From Kangiellaceae bacterium (GTDB lineage Bacteria > Pseudomonadota > Gammaproteobacteria > Enterobacterales > Kangiellaceae), in NCBI GenBank assembly GCA_026196875.1, contig JAPHTP010000095.1:1-64000 (forward strand): a DNA stretch of 64,000 nt, given 5' to 3'. Below are positions 1 to 9,781 of this stretch, piece by piece. The stretch's first letter is position 1. Each line of letters begins with the position of its first letter. A program made the position numbers and the translations under genes. The notes below the pieces were generated by a model that worked only from the letters and a program-made list of their open reading frames with translations, searched no databases and was not told where the DNA came from.

Positions 1-1
1 C

Positions 2-595
2 ATGCGCAATTCAAACTGCCTGGCAATTGCCCCCACGGCGACTATTTCCAATATTTGTGGCGTGTCTCAGTCAGTCGAACCTATCTATCAAAACCTATAT
101 GTTAAGTCGAATTTGTCAGGGGAGTTTAGTGTTTTTAACCCTTATCTCGTTGAGGAACTTAAACAGCGTAATTTATGGGATCAAGTAATGGTTAATGACC
201 TGAAGTATTTTGATGGTTCGGTGCAGAATATTGACCGAATTCCGGATGAATTAAAGCAGATCTTTACCACCGCGTTTGAGTTAGATTCAAGGTGGCTGGT
301 GGAAGCTGCTTCGAGAAGACAAAAATGGTTCGACCAGGCTCAAAGTTTAAACCTTTACATGGCGGAAGCTTCTGGTAAAAAACTTGATAAATTATATAAG
401 TTAGCTTGGGTTAGAGGACTTAAAACGACTTATTATTTGCGTTCATTAGGCGCAACTCAAATAGAAAAAGGGCGAAGCATTCCAAGTTCCGAAAATACGG
501 ATTTCGAAAGCTCTAATCTTATGGGAGGCGAAATACGAGCAGAACAACCAAAAGCCTGTTCGATTTTAGAACCTGACTGTGAAGCATGCCAATAA
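2..595 (+). CDS. nrdA: Ribonucleoside-diphosphate reductase alpha chain, C-terminal fragment
   Basis: Large subunit of class I ribonucleotide reductase, which makes deoxyribonucleotides in the cytoplasm together with the beta subunit encoded next. Only the last 197 residues lie in the window; the gene starts upstream, so the methionine at base 2 is internal. Visible family landmarks are the substrate-phosphate loop (IAPTATISNICG), the NLYMA stretch, the tyrosine pair in KTTYYLR that relays the radical from the beta subunit, and the redox-active cysteine pair at the very C-terminus (CEACQ) that is re-reduced by thioredoxin or glutaredoxin. The catalytic thiyl cysteine lies outside the window. 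The beta gene starts 13 bp after the stop, so the two are surely one operon. Function is secure; only the extent is truncated. Confidence 0.95.
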   Translation: MRNSNCLAIAPTATISNICGVSQSVEPIYQNLYVKSNLSGEFSVFNPYLVEELKQRNLWDQVMVNDLKYFDGSVQNIDRIPDELKQIFTTAFELDSRWLVEAASRRQKWFDQAQSLNLYMAEASGKKLDKLYKLAWVRGLKTTYYLRSLGATQIEKGRSIPSSENTDFESSNLMGGEIRAEQPKACSILEPDCEACQ

Positions 596-608
596 TAGGA
601 GAATAATA

Positions 609-1748
609 ATGTTAGATTGGAACGACCCTATTTCAAATTTTACTACTAGTAAAGAGCAAGACAAAAAAATTGTAACTGAGCAAGCTCTAGAAAACAAAAA
701 CGTCGACGGACAGTCGCCTGTTTTGTTCGACTCAATTGATAGTTTAAAACCTGTCGATGTCAATGATAAGAGAATTGTCAATGGAACGGCGGATATTAAT
801 CAACTGGCCCCTTTCAAATATCCATGGGCATGGAATTTCTTTTTAAATGCCAACAAAAATCACTGGACACCTCTAGACATTAACATGACTAAAGATGTGC
901 AAGATTATCATCAAAAGTTATCGGCGGAAGAAAAACACTTGTATGAAAATGTTTTATCCTATCTAACTACCTCGGATATTCTGGCGATGCGCAATGTTGG
1001 TTTAGCTGTCATGGAAAAAATGTCAGCTCCTGAATTGCAAATCTATCAAGCAAGACAAGTTTATGAAGAAGCTTTGCATACTTGGACTTATCAGCATTGT
1101 ATCGAGTCTATTGGACTTGAACAGAGTGAAATTTACAATCGTTATCGAGTAGTCCCACAAATATATCGAAAAATTAATCTAGCTAATCAACGGTTGAGCT
1201 CCGTACTTAAAGCGGATATAGATTTAACCGATGCTGACGCCTTAGATGACTTCGTCCATTCCTATTTATTCTTTGCTGGCGTCTTTGAAGGCTGTTGGTT
1301 TTACAATGGGTTTAGCCCAATTTTCGCGTTGCAAAGAAGAGGATTGATGACTGGAACGGCTGAACAGTTACAGTACATTATGCGTGATGAAGTATTGCAC
1401 TGTGCATTTGGTATTCGAGTGGTTAACGAACTAGTCAAGGAAGAAAACCTGACTTTAGATGAGTCTCGCCTGAAATTGATGTGGCAAGAATGTGAAGCGG
1501 CTGAGATTGAATACGCTAAGTATCTTCTTCCTGAACCAATTTTAGGTTATTCCGCAGAAGAGCATATAGAGCAGTTTCGATTTATTGCTAATCGCAGGGC
1601 TAAACAGTTGAATATTAGCGAGCCTTTTCCTGGTGCTGCAAATCGATTGGATTGGTTGGATGAGCAAGCTAATATGCGCAAGGAGAAGAATTTCTTTGAA
1701 ACTAGGGTGACCGAATATCAGACCGGTGCTGCACTGAGCTGGGATTAA
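609..1748 (+). CDS. nrdB: Ribonucleoside-diphosphate reductase beta chain (class Ia)
   Basis: Small, radical-generating subunit of class I ribonucleotide reductase; it holds a di-iron centre and passes the radical to the alpha subunit. I chose the ATG at 609 because AGGAG at 597-601 sits seven bases before it; an in-frame ATG at 579 overlaps nrdA and lacks a ribosome site. In the 379-residue product the expected iron ligands are D123, E154, H157, E227, E261 and H264 (motifs EEALH and RDEVLH), and the radical tyrosine is present as Y161 in HTWTY. That makes it class Ia-like rather than the tyrosine-less Ic type. The C-terminal tail (GAALSWD) should dock into NrdA. It follows nrdA in one transcript, which probably ends at the hairpin at 1815-1844. 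Confidence 0.96.
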   Translation: MLDWNDPISNFTTSKEQDKKIVTEQALENKNVDGQSPVLFDSIDSLKPVDVNDKRIVNGTADINQLAPFKYPWAWNFFLNANKNHWTPLDINMTKDVQDYHQKLSAEEKHLYENVLSYLTTSDILAMRNVGLAVMEKMSAPELQIYQARQVYEEALHTWTYQHCIESIGLEQSEIYNRYRVVPQIYRKINLANQRLSSVLKADIDLTDADALDDFVHSYLFFAGVFEGCWFYNGFSPIFALQRRGLMTGTAEQLQYIMRDEVLHCAFGIRVVNELVKEENLTLDESRLKLMWQECEAAEIEYAKYLLPEPILGYSAEEHIEQFRFIANRRAKQLNISEPFPGAANRLDWLDEQANMRKEKNFFETRVTEYQTGAALSWD

Positions 1749-1814
1749 CTTTTCGATTTCAGTATTCTTAAGAATAGTAAAAAGTTCTTTGAGTATGCAG
1801 GCTTCAAGTGGTAG

Positions 1815-1844
1815 ATTGAACTCAGTTTAAAAACTGAGTTCAAT
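1815..1844 (+). terminator. Perfect inverted repeat after nrdB, probable terminator
   Basis: Two perfectly complementary 14-base arms (1815-1828 and 1831-1844) separated by AA; the inner TTT/AAA bases would form the loop. It lies 67 bases after the nrdB stop and 13 bases before aroE. There is no clean run of T after the stem (CATATTT), so termination is inferred from position and stem quality. It could also affect aroE translation, since no Shine-Dalgarno sequence is visible there. Confidence 0.55.
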
Positions 1845-1856
1845 CATATTTAACAG

Positions 1857-2645
1857 ATGACCAACACTTTAAAGCTTGGCGTCATTGGCTCGCCGATACA
1901 GCATAGTCTATCACCGAACATTCATCGTCAATTTGCCCGTCAATTTAATCACAATATTGATTACCAAAAATACTTAGTTCAGCCCGAAGAGTTGGAAGAG
2001 TTTGTTCGAGATTTTTTTACTAGTGGAGGAGTTGGGCTAAATGTGACCCTGCCACATAAACAAGCAGTGGCGTCTTTGGCTGACAAGTTATCCCTCGCGG
2101 CATCTATCACTGGATCAGTAAATACACTTTATCTCGACAGAAACAATAAGCTTTCCGGTGAAACAACAGATGGCAAGGGGATTTTACTCGACTTTGAGCG
2201 CCAATCAGTGGGTGTTGAAAATAAAAACGTTCTAATTGTAGGGGCCGGCGGGGCGACTAACTCTATAGTTGGTGAATTGTTGGATAGGAAAGCCAATATT
2301 CAGATCTTGAATCGAACCTTGTCGAAAGTAGATGATTTAAAGTCTCGATTTCAATCTTTAGGTGAGGTTTCTCATTTTCAAGATAATGCGAATGTTGACA
2401 TCATGATAAGCTCAATTAGCGAATTTAATCTGGAAATTTTTTCTCAGCTTGAAGATAAGATTTCAGCAAATACTTTTTGCTATGATTTAAATTATGGTGA
2501 AAGGGCTGATGCGTTTTTAAATTTCTGTCGAGAGTGTGGAGCTAAAGAAACTAGTGATGGATTGGGGATGTTGCTTGGACAGGCTGCTTATTCTTATCAG
2601 TTGTGGACTGGAGAGATGGCGGATATTAGTAAGGTGAAGTTATAG
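1857..2645 (+). CDS. aroE: Shikimate dehydrogenase
   Basis: Reduces 3-dehydroshikimate to shikimate with NADPH in the chorismate pathway (cytoplasm). The 262-residue protein has the full family signature: the substrate serines in HSLSP (residues 16-20), the catalytic lysine K68 in NVTLPHK and its partner D105 in TTDGKG. It also has the Rossmann loop GAGGAT (129-134) and the NRT cofactor motif (152-154), which favours NADP. Length matches AroE rather than the YdiB or quinate-type paralogues. No Shine-Dalgarno sequence is evident before the ATG at 1857, and a strong hairpin precedes it. It converges on the chemoreceptor gene that follows. Confidence 0.95.
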   Translation: MTNTLKLGVIGSPIQHSLSPNIHRQFARQFNHNIDYQKYLVQPEELEEFVRDFFTSGGVGLNVTLPHKQAVASLADKLSLAASITGSVNTLYLDRNNKLSGETTDGKGILLDFERQSVGVENKNVLIVGAGGATNSIVGELLDRKANIQILNRTLSKVDDLKSRFQSLGEVSHFQDNANVDIMISSISEFNLEIFSQLEDKISANTFCYDLNYGERADAFLNFCRECGAKETSDGLGMLLGQAAYSYQLWTGEMADISKVKL

Positions 2646-2695
2646 CTTTTTATTTTTTGTTTCGCACGCAAGCGAAGCGGCGCGAAAAATAGCCT

Positions 2696-3868
2696 CTAAA
2701 ATAAATCAACTGATCCCGAATTCATATTCCTTTGTGACACTGAATTATGCAAGTTTTCCAGCTTATCAATTTTCTTTTGAATTAATCTACCTAGATCCCC
2801 AATACGATGGTCATCAAGGCCTTCTTCCACCATTTCCTTAGCTTGCTGAGTAAAGCTCTTCAGAATTCGTAATCGATTTTTCAAGTGGTTCATCAGCTGC
2901 TGAGCCATGTCTTCAAATTGTAATGACATAACACCGCTTTGAATGTGCTGGCCAATCGATTCTGCTATTCGATTGATATCTTCGCTATCCGTCGATGCTT
3001 GCTCGACTATTTCATGCATACTTGACCACATGCGGTCAATTTCTTCTCTATCTTCCAGACTTTTGCTTAAATCGATATCTGATAGTTCATGAATTTTGGA
3101 GGAGACACCATTCACTGCATTTTTAATGGAGTTTATTTGATCCGCAATTTCAGAATTAAAGGTTTGTGAACGCTGCGAAAGTGCACGTACTTCATCCGCA
3201 ACTACGGCAAATCCGCGGCCCACATCACCGGCTCGTGCTGCTTCTATCGCGGCATTTAGCGCCAATAAATTTGTCTGTTCGGTAATACTGTTTAGATCAT
3301 CGAGTGTTTTATGAATACTATTCATTTGTTCAGAAACACTGACGAATTCATTTTCTAATGCATTACAACTCGTTTTGATTGTGTCGACCGAGTTGAGCAT
3401 TCTCTGATAAATTTCATGGCTTTTCTTGGAATAATCAGAAGTCTTATTAGAAATATCCTGTTCGTCATGGACCAGCTCAGCAAGCTTATTGACCAATTCT
3501 TCTACCATTTCTTTTTGATTGACCGATTCGCCGTGTAGCCCAGTGAAATTACCCGCTAAACTTTCTCCCGCGTGAGATAGCAGGTCGGTGATTTTTTCTA
3601 ATTCATCATTAGCTAAAATAAACTCGGCTTCAGCCATAGAGATGATTTGCGAAAGTATTTCGGTTTTCGCCGAGTTTGATTTAGAAGACTCAGGGTTTTG
3701 AGTTAAAGGGTCAGCATCTTCTGAGGAACTGGCAATTGTATAGATCCCAAGCAGTGTGATTATTGCTAGCATAATCGAAGCGAAAACACTGTAATCAAGC
3801 CAGATGAGAATTATTCCAATGACTGATAGGGCAATAGTTGCAAACGTAAGCGCTTTATTTTTATCCAT
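2696..3868 (-). CDS. Methyl-accepting chemotaxis protein, short form without periplasmic sensor
   Basis: Chemoreceptor-type signalling protein of 390 residues. Two adjoining hydrophobic helices (about 8-25 and 28-46) anchor the N-terminus with almost no periplasmic loop, no HAMP domain is apparent, and the rest is a long helical signalling hairpin. The tip is unmistakable ([18 protein letters not shown], followed by [12 protein letters not shown]) and should bind CheW/CheA. The C-terminal [10 protein letters not shown] stretch recurs in receptors of this kind. With no periplasmic domain, it probably senses something in the membrane or cytoplasm. A 7-bp inverted repeat (3878-3884 with 3893-3899) lies just before the start codon and no Shine-Dalgarno sequence is visible. 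No other chemotaxis gene is nearby. Confidence 0.9.
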   Translation of the reverse strand: MDKNKALTFATIALSVIGIILIWLDYSVFASIMLAIITLLGIYTIASSSEDADPLTQNPESSKSNSAKTEILSQIISMAEAEFILANDELEKITDLLSHAGESLAGNFTGLHGESVNQKEMVEELVNKLAELVHDEQDISNKTSDYSKKSHEIYQRMLNSVDTIKTSCNALENEFVSVSEQMNSIHKTLDDLNSITEQTNLLALNAAIEAARAGDVGRGFAVVADEVRALSQRSQTFNSEIADQINSIKNAVNGVSSKIHELSDIDLSKSLEDREEIDRMWSSMHEIVEQASTDSEDINRIAESIGQHIQSGVMSLQFEDMAQQLMNHLKNRLRILKSFTQQAKEMVEEGLDDHRIGDLGRLIQKKIDKLENLHNSVSQRNMNSGSVDLF

Positions 3869-3952
3869 TTTCTATTACTTAAAGATAGTTTTCTTTAAGC
3901 ATAGTCGACATTTAGGTAGAACGCCGACTAAATGGAATGAGATGCTAGAGTG

Positions 3953-4483
3953 TTATCCAGCTAAGTAGCGATCTTTTAGCTTGACGTAGTTATCTGCAGA
4001 ATATTTGAAAAAGTTAATTTCGTCTTGATTTAAAGGACGAATTTTTCGCGCTGGAGAACCAACCCAAAGAAATCCACCTTCCAGTTCTCTACCTGGCGGG
4101 ACCAAACTGTTAGCACCTAGCACGACATTTGAACGGATAATGGCATTATCCATAACTACCGATCCCATGCCGATCAGGCACTGACTTTCAATAGTACAGC
4201 CATGGATCATTGCTTTATGACCAACCGTTACATCGTCACCGATGATTAGGTCGTGACCTTCGGGATCATAAGGTCCTGCGTGGGTGACGTGCAAAACGCA
4301 ACCATCTTGAACACTGGTTCTATCGCCAATCTTAATTGAATGGACGTCACCTCGAATGGTTGCCATCGGCCATACTGAACTATCATTGCCTATCTCCACA
4401 TCACCAACCACCAAGGCAGTAGGGTCAACAAATACTCTATTGCCCAGCTTAGGATGGATTTTTTCAAATGATCTGACGCTCAT
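3953..4483 (-). CDS. Gamma-carbonic anhydrase-like hexapeptide protein (YrdA/PaaY type)
   Basis: Left-handed beta-helix protein of 176 residues related to gamma-class carbonic anhydrases. It shows the hexapeptide rhythm (V.GDV.IG, IG.D..V, IG.G) and keeps histidines at the expected zinc positions: H65 (with H68 nearby) in VLHVTH, and H89 and H94 in VGHKAMIHGC. Trimers of this family bind zinc at subunit interfaces. Many members have weak or undetermined carbonic anhydrase activity, so the exact reaction is open. It is monocistronic on the minus strand, between the chemoreceptor and glutathione reductase genes. Confidence 0.88.
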   Translation of the reverse strand: MSVRSFEKIHPKLGNRVFVDPTALVVGDVEIGNDSSVWPMATIRGDVHSIKIGDRTSVQDGCVLHVTHAGPYDPEGHDLIIGDDVTVGHKAMIHGCTIESQCLIGMGSVVMDNAIIRSNVVLGANSLVPPGRELEGGFLWVGSPARKIRPLNQDEINFFKYSADNYVKLKDRYLAG

Positions 4484-4654
4484 GGATAACCTTTTAAATA
4501 ATAATTGTTAACAAATGATAAATAGGCATCACTATTTTAGCCTAAAACGTAATAAAGCCGTAGTATTTGTTATTGATAGCAGCCATAACGGAATTTGTTA
4601 GCCCCGGCTCATAAACTAACAAATCCCTGATAAGCATTTTAATATATAGAAAGG

Positions 4655-6007
4655 CTACCTCATGGTAACGAGCTCTTCCGCCGAAGTAGGGTGGATAGCT
4701 ACGGTATTATCAAAGTCTGCTTTTGTGGCACCCATTTTCACCGCGACAGCAAAGCCTTGTAGCATTTCATCCGCACCTAAACCAATGATGTGAATACCCA
4801 CTACTTTTTCGTTGTCACCCGCGCAGATTAACTTCATTTTGGTTGGCTGACGATGAGCTGTAATGGCGGTGTACATCGCAGTAAAGCTTGAAGTATAAAC
4901 TTTCACTGAGTCGCCAAACTTGTCTTTTGCTTGTGCTTCAGTCAAACCGACCGTACCGATTGCAGGGTGAGAAAAAACCACTGTTGGTATATCTGTGTAA
5001 TCAAGCTTCTCATTTGGTTTATCGTTAAATAATCTTTCCGAAAGGCGCCTTCCAGCAGCAACAGCAACCGGAGTAAGTTGAGCGCGGCCAGTGTTATCTC
5101 CAACCGCATAGATTCCGTCAATTGAAGTATTTTGGTATTCGTCGGTAACGATATAACCTCGAGCATCGAGTTCTACACCAGCTTCTTCGAGGCCTAAGCT
5201 TTGAGTCAATGGGCTTCTACCGATGGCATAAATAACTGCGTCAACCTCAGGTAGCTCTTTACCATCTGTGGTCAATAAATAACTGCCGGAAGCTGTTTTC
5301 TCAATCGCAGTTATCTGGGTTCGGTTATGTAAAGAAATACCGTCTTCTTGGATTTGTTCAGTCAAAGTCGATGAGATAATTTCATCAAACTCGCGTAATG
5401 GATGCTCTTTCCTAACGACCAAATGAGTGTCGCTACCAAGCGCATTGAATACACCGGCAATCTCTACGGCAATATAACCCGCGCCGACAACTACAACGCG
5501 CTTCGGTTGTTCTTCAAGTGCAAAAAAACCGTCTGAATCAAGAATATGTTCTTTGCCTGGGATTTCAGGAATCATTGGCTCGCCGCCGGTAGCGATTAAA
5601 ATATGTTCAGCGGTATAGGTTTTGTCGCCAACCTGGACGGTGTTTTTGTCGATAAGTTTGGCGTATCCTTCAATCACATCAACATTGTTATTGCCTAAAA
5701 CTCGATCATAAGACTGGTGAATACGGCCAATGTAAGCTTCGCGATTGGCAATTAGCGTTTTCCAATCGAGACCTTTATAGTCAATATCAAATCCATAGTC
5801 TGGCGCCAGCTTAAACGCATCGGCGATTTGACCGGCAAACCACATCACCTTTTTAGGGACGCAGCCAACATTAACACAGGTTCCGCCAAGTGCTTTAGCT
5901 TCAACAATGGCACATTTCTTACCATACATTGAAGCGCGATTGGCTGATGCAATACCGCCGCTGCCACCACCGATGGCTAAATAATCGTAATCAAATTGGT
6001 CTGACAT
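4655..6007 (-). CDS. gor: Glutathione-disulfide reductase
   Basis: FAD enzyme that regenerates glutathione from its disulfide using NADPH; cytoplasmic redox defence. The 450-residue protein has the N-terminal FAD loop GGGSGG (13-18), the redox disulfide C44/C49 in [13 protein letters not shown], a second dinucleotide loop GAGYIA with arginines after the second beta strand (VVRKEHPLR), which favours NADPH, and the C-terminal catalytic pair H439/E444 in HPTSAEE. Those features point to GR rather than lipoamide dehydrogenase or mercuric reductase. It is divergent from prlC; in E. coli, from memory, gor also lies close to prlC and rsmJ, so this looks like an old gammaproteobacterial neighbourhood. 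Confidence 0.94.
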   Translation of the reverse strand: MSDQFDYDYLAIGGGSGGIASANRASMYGKKCAIVEAKALGGTCVNVGCVPKKVMWFAGQIADAFKLAPDYGFDIDYKGLDWKTLIANREAYIGRIHQSYDRVLGNNNVDVIEGYAKLIDKNTVQVGDKTYTAEHILIATGGEPMIPEIPGKEHILDSDGFFALEEQPKRVVVVGAGYIAVEIAGVFNALGSDTHLVVRKEHPLREFDEIISSTLTEQIQEDGISLHNRTQITAIEKTASGSYLLTTDGKELPEVDAVIYAIGRSPLTQSLGLEEAGVELDARGYIVTDEYQNTSIDGIYAVGDNTGRAQLTPVAVAAGRRLSERLFNDKPNEKLDYTDIPTVVFSHPAIGTVGLTEAQAKDKFGDSVKVYTSSFTAMYTAITAHRQPTKMKLICAGDNEKVVGIHIIGLGADEMLQGFAVAVKMGATKADFDNTVAIHPTSAEELVTMR

Positions 6008-6123
6008 AATAAACCTCGAAAATGCCGTTAAATAAAAAATAGGGATGTTGCTTTACTTAACCGCATAACAATTTAAACTTGAGTCAAAGTTTGCATTTAA
6101 TTGTTAGCGATTACTATTTCAAT

Positions 6124-8160
6124 ATGACTATAACTAACCCACTATTATTACAAAATCCTATAGAAAAAGTTGATCAAATAGTCCCTGACTATGTTGAGCC
6201 CGCGATATCTCAAATCATTTGCGAGAACAGAGAGACTATTGAATCTCTTGTTAAGTCGAAACAGATTACCTGGGATAACTTTATGTTACCACTGGAAAAA
6301 TTGGAAAATCGACTAGGTAAATCCTGGTCACCAATCTCACATTTAAACAGTGTGTGTAACAGTGAAGAGCTGAGAGAGGCTTATAACAAAGCTCTATCGA
6401 TGCTGACCGAGTATTCGACAGAGTTGGGGCAGCATAAAGGCCTTTATCAAGCTACTAAATCACTTTATGACGCACGAGACTCGCTGAATTTGACCGAAAC
6501 TCAAGTGTATATCCTCAAACACGCTTTGATAGGGTTTAAGCTTTCCGGGTTGCATCTTAGTGAAGAACTGCAAAAAGAGTTTGCCAAAATTCAAGGTGAC
6601 TTGGCTCAGCTGAAAAATAAGTTTGAGCATAATTTGATGGACGCCACCATGAGCTGGACAAAATCCATTGAAACAGCACAAGACCTGGCCGGTTTACCAG
6701 AAACAGAACTAGCCATGTTGGAAGCGAGTGCCCAATCAAAGGAGCAAGATGGTTTTTTAATCACTTTGGAAATACCAAGCTATCTCGCGGTGATGACCTA
6801 TGCGGATGACCGAGAATTGAGAGAAGAAGTCTATACCGCCTATACCACTCGTGCCTCAGAGCTAGGTCCGGATAAGGGGAAGTTTGATAACAGTGCAATT
6901 ATGGGCGACTTATTAAGACTGAAACATGCGAAAGCTAAGTTGTTGGGGTTTAACAGTTACGCTGAGTTGTCACTTGAAAGTAAAATGGCTGAGTCCCCTC
7001 AACAAGTTTTAGATTTCTTGATTGAGCTTAACCAAAAAAGCCGTCAGCAGGCGTTGCAAGAGTATGGCGAATTAGAAGAGTTTGCCAAAGAACAAGGTGT
7101 CGACGATCTTAAAGCTTGGGACGTTGCTTATTTTTCTGAAAAGTTAAAACAACAAAATTATCAAATTTCTCAATCAGAACTCCGCCCATATTTCCCCGTT
7201 GATAAAGTTATCGATGGCATGTTCGAGTTAACCCAGCATCACTTTAATGTGACTTTTAGACAAGTTGAAGGAAGTGCAACCTGGCATCAAGATGTTAAGC
7301 ATTTCCATATAATGCGAGATGGAGAAAAACTGGCCGAGTTCTATCTCGACTTATACGCGCGTGGCCACAAACGTGGCGGTGCCTGGATGGATGATTACCA
7401 AGGACGATTTAAGTTAGATGATGGGAGCGTGCAAGCGCCGATTGCTTATTTAACGTGTAATTTTGCGCCGCCGGTGAAAGAGCAGCCAGCCCTCCTAACT
7501 CATGATGAAGTGGTGACCTTGTTTCACGAGTTTGGCCACGGCATTCATCATATGCTGACTCAAATCGATGAGCTTTCCGCTTCAGGCATTTCTAATGTAC
7601 CTTGGGATGCAGTTGAGTTACCCAGCCAGTTTATGGAGAACTTCTGCTACCAGCCGGAAGTTATCACTATGATCAGCGAACACTTTGAAACGAAGCAACC
7701 CTTACCTCAAGAGATGCTTGATAAGTTAATCAGGGCTAAGAATTTTCAATCGGCGATGATGATGGTGAAGCAGCTTGAGTTTTCATTATTCGATATGCGA
7801 ATTCATATGAGCGAGCCGCTTGACGCTAACGGTATTCAAGGTGTTCTTGATGAAACTCGCAAAGAAGTGGCTGTTTCAATACCTCCCGAATCAAATCGTT
7901 TCCAACATGGTTTTTCGCATATTTTTGCCGGTGGTTATTCTGCAGGTTATTACAGCTATAAGTGGGCTGAAGTGTTATCTGCGGATGCATTTTCGTTATT
8001 CGAAGAAGAGGGCGTCATGAACCCTGAAACTGGCAAAAAGTTCCGAGAAAATATTTTGGAAAAGGGTGGTTCAGAAGAGCCTATGGATTTATTTGTTAAA
8101 TTACGCGGGCGCAAACCAGAAATTGAGCCGCTTTTGCGCCACTCTGGAATTAAAGCGTAA
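6124..8160 (+). CDS. prlC: Oligopeptidase A (M3 zinc metallopeptidase)
   Basis: Cytoplasmic zinc peptidase that degrades small peptides, including cleaved signal peptides. The 678-residue product is close to the usual 680. The zinc motif HEFGH is at residues 468-472, and the downstream glutamate ligand lies in the ELPSQFMENF region. The start chosen is the ATG at 6124 because MTITNPLL matches the family N-terminus; a TTG at 6079 would add 15 residues with no support. No good Shine-Dalgarno sequence is visible. The rsmJ gene begins 22 bases after the stop, a pairing known in other gammaproteobacteria, so the two are likely co-transcribed. Confidence 0.94.
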   Translation: MTITNPLLLQNPIEKVDQIVPDYVEPAISQIICENRETIESLVKSKQITWDNFMLPLEKLENRLGKSWSPISHLNSVCNSEELREAYNKALSMLTEYSTELGQHKGLYQATKSLYDARDSLNLTETQVYILKHALIGFKLSGLHLSEELQKEFAKIQGDLAQLKNKFEHNLMDATMSWTKSIETAQDLAGLPETELAMLEASAQSKEQDGFLITLEIPSYLAVMTYADDRELREEVYTAYTTRASELGPDKGKFDNSAIMGDLLRLKHAKAKLLGFNSYAELSLESKMAESPQQVLDFLIELNQKSRQQALQEYGELEEFAKEQGVDDLKAWDVAYFSEKLKQQNYQISQSELRPYFPVDKVIDGMFELTQHHFNVTFRQVEGSATWHQDVKHFHIMRDGEKLAEFYLDLYARGHKRGGAWMDDYQGRFKLDDGSVQAPIAYLTCNFAPPVKEQPALLTHDEVVTLFHEFGHGIHHMLTQIDELSASGISNVPWDAVELPSQFMENFCYQPEVITMISEHFETKQPLPQEMLDKLIRAKNFQSAMMMVKQLEFSLFDMRIHMSEPLDANGIQGVLDETRKEVAVSIPPESNRFQHGFSHIFAGGYSAGYYSYKWAEVLSADAFSLFEEEGVMNPETGKKFRENILEKGGSEEPMDLFVKLRGRKPEIEPLLRHSGIKA

Positions 8161-8182
8161 TTAAAAGGATTTAGTTCGCTTC

Positions 8183-8956
8183 GTGATAAATCAATTCTAC
8201 GTATATTTAGCAGCTGATTCATCAGAGGAATCGGCTGCTAAATCTTCTCTGTTTTCTGAGTCGAATAAATTCCTGTCAATCGAGTCACTAGAGAACCTGA
8301 GTACTGAATCAGCCGCATATCAATTTGACGATGACAAGTTAAAACTTTGGTTGTTGCTAGACGGCAAACTATCAGAGCTCAGTTTTGATTTGGCTGAAGG
8401 TGAAGTAGCTTTTCGGGCAACTCGAGTTAGTAAGTCCAATGAAGTTGTTGCCAAAGCATTGGGGTGCAAACCTCACTTTCGTCCAACAATTTTGGACGCT
8501 ACAGCTGGTATGGGTAGAGATTCGTTAATCATGGCGATGTTGGGTTGTAAGGTAGAAATGCAAGAAAGGAACCCGACGATATTTCACTTACTTGAAAATG
8601 CATTGCAACGATTTGAAAAGCAAGGCGGCCCGAGAGAGCTAGTAGGTGAGCTTTCATTAAGCAATCAAAATAGTATTGAGAACTTAAGTCAAACTGATGC
8701 AGAAGTCATTTATTTAGATCCAATGTTTCCTGAAAGAAAAAAATCGGCTTTGGTTAAAAAGGAAATGCGGTTGTTTAAATCGTTGGCTGGAGAAGATCTT
8801 GATGCGGATGATTTGTTGATTGAAGCATTAAAAAGTAATGCCAAGCGGGTGGTTGTAAAAAGGCCGAAAGGAGCGCCATTGCTTGCAGGGAAAAAGCCAA
8901 GTCATGAGATTATTGCTAAGAAGTTTCGGTATGATGTTTATTTGACTGGAAACTAG
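8183..8956 (+). CDS. rsmJ: 16S rRNA (guanine-1516 N2)-methyltransferase
   Basis: SAM-dependent methyltransferase that modifies G1516 of 16S rRNA. The 257-residue protein has the RsmJ hallmarks: SAM loop DATAGMGRDSL, the acidic MQERNP turn that contacts SAM, and a catalytic YLDPMFPERKKSA segment in which DPMF stands where other N2-guanine methyltransferases have (D/N)PP(F/Y). The start is a GTG at 8183, with AAAAGGA upstream at a loose spacing; no nearer start fits. It sits directly behind prlC, the arrangement seen in relatives. Identity is secure from the DPMFPERKKSA motif and context. Confidence 0.93.
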   Translation: MINQFYVYLAADSSEESAAKSSLFSESNKFLSIESLENLSTESAAYQFDDDKLKLWLLLDGKLSELSFDLAEGEVAFRATRVSKSNEVVAKALGCKPHFRPTILDATAGMGRDSLIMAMLGCKVEMQERNPTIFHLLENALQRFEKQGGPRELVGELSLSNQNSIENLSQTDAEVIYLDPMFPERKKSALVKKEMRLFKSLAGEDLDADDLLIEALKSNAKRVVVKRPKGAPLLAGKKPSHEIIAKKFRYDVYLTGN

Positions 8957-9008
8957 AGGTTTATATTTTCAAGTTGGTAGGGCTGCGAATTAAATAGGTA
9001 AAAATTTA

Positions 9009-9662
9009 GTGAGTTTTCAACAAAAAGGATTTGAGTTAGTCGATGATTTTATCGATTGGAAAACAGCCAATAGCATTATCGAAGAAGTAGAGCCATTTCT
9101 CAAAAATATTAAAGGTGGCGGTATTCGCAATGCAGACAAAAAGTTCTCCAACATTTCACAATTAGCTTATTCAGACGATTTGCTTAATCAAGCGTCCCGA
9201 TATCTATCTTCAAAGCCTAATTTTGTCAGAGCAATACTCTTCGACAAATCACATAAAAATAACTGGTTGGTTACTTGGCACCAAGACAAAACTATAGCTG
9301 TTTCTGATAAGTTCGAAGCAGAAGGATGGGGGCCTTGGAGTTTTAAAGATGGTGTGCACCATGTGCAACCTCCAATTGAAGTTTTGAATAATATGGTGAC
9401 TTTTCGAATTCATCTGGATGAATCTAATCTGGAGAATGGATGTTTAAAAGTCATTCCGGAGAGTCATCTTGTAGGGTTGTTAAGTCAGGATGAAATTCAA
9501 CGTTATATTGAGGTTAATCAATCAATAACTGTAAGCGCGCCGATATTATCTGCATTGGTGATGAAGCCCCATATTTTGCATGCTTCTTGTAAGGCTGCTA
9601 AGCCGTCGAGGAGAAGGATATTACATTTGGAATACTGTGGGGGCAGGTCACTTGATTTATAA
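9009..9662 (+). CDS. Phytanoyl-CoA dioxygenase (PhyH) family protein
   Basis: Non-haem iron, 2-oxoglutarate-dependent oxygenase of the PhyH superfamily, 217 residues. The iron triad is readable: H91 and D93 in WHQD, and H191 in LHASC. The arginines that follow (SRRR, about 200-203) would bind the 2-oxoglutarate carboxylate. The GCLKVIPESH segment before the second histidine is typical of the family. Substrates range from fatty acyl-CoA to ectoine and halogenation targets, so none can be assigned here. The start is a GTG at 9009 with a weak ribosome site. It lies behind rsmJ with a 52-base gap and may or may not share that transcript. Confidence 0.85.
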   Translation: MSFQQKGFELVDDFIDWKTANSIIEEVEPFLKNIKGGGIRNADKKFSNISQLAYSDDLLNQASRYLSSKPNFVRAILFDKSHKNNWLVTWHQDKTIAVSDKFEAEGWGPWSFKDGVHHVQPPIEVLNNMVTFRIHLDESNLENGCLKVIPESHLVGLLSQDEIQRYIEVNQSITVSAPILSALVMKPHILHASCKAAKPSRRRILHLEYCGGRSLDL

Positions 9663-9781
9663 ACAAGATGTTATCTGGCATATTTTTATTAATTGATATT
9701 TTTGGGCTTGAGTTTAGTTGCGGTAGCCTACTTAATGAAACGTAATAATTGATGGCTGCTTTTAGCCGAGGAAATTAAATA

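Noticed and set aside
579-608. Upstream ATG extending nrdB by ten residues
   Set aside because: It overlaps nrdA and lacks a ribosome site, whereas ATG 609 has AGGAG at good spacing and starts with the usual short N-terminus.
2658-2690. TTTCGC...GCGAAA inverted repeat between aroE and the chemoreceptor gene
   Set aside because: Stem is interrupted and no T run follows on either strand; could be a chance GC-rich patch, so not listed as a terminator.
9663-9781. Cobalamin riboswitch upstream of cbiZ
   Set aside because: Only about 120 bases, with no B12-box-like sequence and just one four-base stem; too small for that riboswitch.
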